A stretch of DNA of 64,000 nucleotides from assembly GCF_021283305.1 (NCBI RefSeq), contig NZ_JAJSOK010000004.1:62001-126000 (forward strand), written 5' to 3'. Origin of the DNA: Pseudonocardia kujensis (lineage in GTDB: Bacteria > Actinomycetota > Actinomycetes > Mycobacteriales > Pseudonocardiaceae). The translations under genes were made by a program, and so were the position numbers. This document shows positions 63,752 through 64,000 of the stretch, in pieces (position 1 is the stretch's first letter; every line of letters starts with the position of its first letter). Under the pieces are notes generated by a model, which saw only the letters and a list, made by a program, of their open reading frames with translations, made no database searches and was not told the DNA's origin.

Positions 63752-64000
63752 TCAGCCGGTCGGCTTCGCGGACCCGGTGTCGGGCCGGCGGACCGGCCAC
63801 AGCGCGAGCAGCCCCGCCGCGAGCACCACGAGGATCCCGACCGTGCCGGCGCGGTCCGAGCCGGACGCGTACGTGAAGAAGCCCACCAGCGTGGGCGCGA
63901 GGAAGGACACCGCCCGCCCGGTCGTCGCGTAGAGGCCGAACATCTGCCCCTCCTGACCGGGCGGCGTGAGCCGGGCCAGGTAGGTGCGCGACGACGACTG
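63752..64000 (-). CDS. MFS transporter (UMF1-like), 3' part only
   Basis: 82 residues to the stop codon; the frame is open to the window edge, so the gene starts outside. SSSRTYLARLTPPGQEGQMFGLYATTGRAVSFLAPTLVGFF resembles the TM10-TM11 loop of the UMF1/Atg22-like branch of the major facilitator superfamily. Two membrane segments are visible, then a short cytosolic tail (WPVRRPDTGSAKPTG). Substrate unknown. Confidence 0.82.
   Translation of the reverse strand, partial: QSSSRTYLARLTPPGQEGQMFGLYATTGRAVSFLAPTLVGFFTYASGSDRAGTVGILVVLAAGLLALWPVRRPDTGSAKPTG

Noticed and set aside
63577-63876. 99-residue frame upstream of rbpA
   Set aside because: No ribosome site or family resemblance; it overlaps the rbpA upstream sites and runs into the opposite-strand MFS gene.

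Overview
The window is a very GC-rich chromosomal segment of an actinobacterium, most likely a Pseudonocardia-like member of the Pseudonocardiales. The evidence is mycothiol biosynthesis (mshC), a complete Pup-proteasome system, rbpA, pafBC, a DasR-type GntR regulator and frequent GTG starts. About twenty genes start 6-8 nt after a TAnnnT -10 box, which is the usual leaderless actinobacterial layout. No rRNA, tRNA, transposase, prophage or CRISPR locus was recognised. Much of the gene order matches the Mycobacterium tuberculosis blocks Rv2089c-Rv2130c (proteasome, Tat, helY, hisGE, metH, mshC) and Rv2050-Rv2051c (rbpA, ppm1/lnt), from memory of that genome.

Layout. 1-7950: 3' part of an M56 peptidase, a PPOX/FMN-binding protein, a MoxR ATPase + VWA protein pair, three regularly spaced palindromes, a divergent LysR/BASS transporter pair, a tiny zinc-ribbon protein and a CPBP protease. 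8014-13385: an amino-sugar operon (MFS permease, BadF-type kinase, SIS-fold deaminase, NagA) divergent from a DasR-like regulator, with two dyad operators between them. 13439-25865: mshC, an MFS pump, PAC2, metH, a HAD phosphatase, hisE-hisG, a thioesterase, a RecB-like nuclease and trmI. 26027-46324: the proteasome region, with mpa, dop, pup-prcB-prcA, pafA, pafB-pafC and tatA-tatC. A cluster of glyoxalase, AraC, YceI/MarR, lipoamide dehydrogenase, NUDIX and formaldehyde dehydrogenase genes lies between mpa and dop, and a glyoxalase/fdhD/methyltransferase/truncated lipid kinase cluster lies between prcA and pafA. 46405-53980: helY, a DUF4333 protein, an Eis-type acetyltransferase, a 5'-3' exonuclease and an M24 peptidase. 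53992-64000: a secreted SGNH hydrolase, a PspC protein, an amidohydrolase, a cysteine-rich leader ORF with a PIG-L deacetylase, lnt-ppm1, a phosphoribosyltransferase, a DUF885 protein, rbpA and the 3' end of another MFS gene.

How the genes work together. Dop deamidates Pup, PafA attaches it to targets, Mpa unfolds the tagged proteins and PrcAB degrades them. PafBC is the DNA-damage activator encoded beside the ligase, and helY just downstream has a near-consensus PafBC-type promoter. FdhA (formaldehyde to formate) and FdhD (formate dehydrogenase maturation) flank the proteasome core. MshC, the PIG-L deacetylase and a sigma-R-like promoter upstream of rbpA point to thiol and redox physiology. 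The amino-sugar operon encodes uptake, phosphorylation, deacetylation and deamination of N-acetylglucosamine.

The observations I rate most worth checking are the polycysteine leader ORF before the PIG-L gene, the PafBC-type promoter of helY, the three palindromes at an exact 41-bp period, the leaderless uORF overlapping dop, the translated EPVDT repeat extension of TrmI, the promoter-bearing but N-terminally truncated lipid kinase, and the paired DnaA boxes before the PspC gene.
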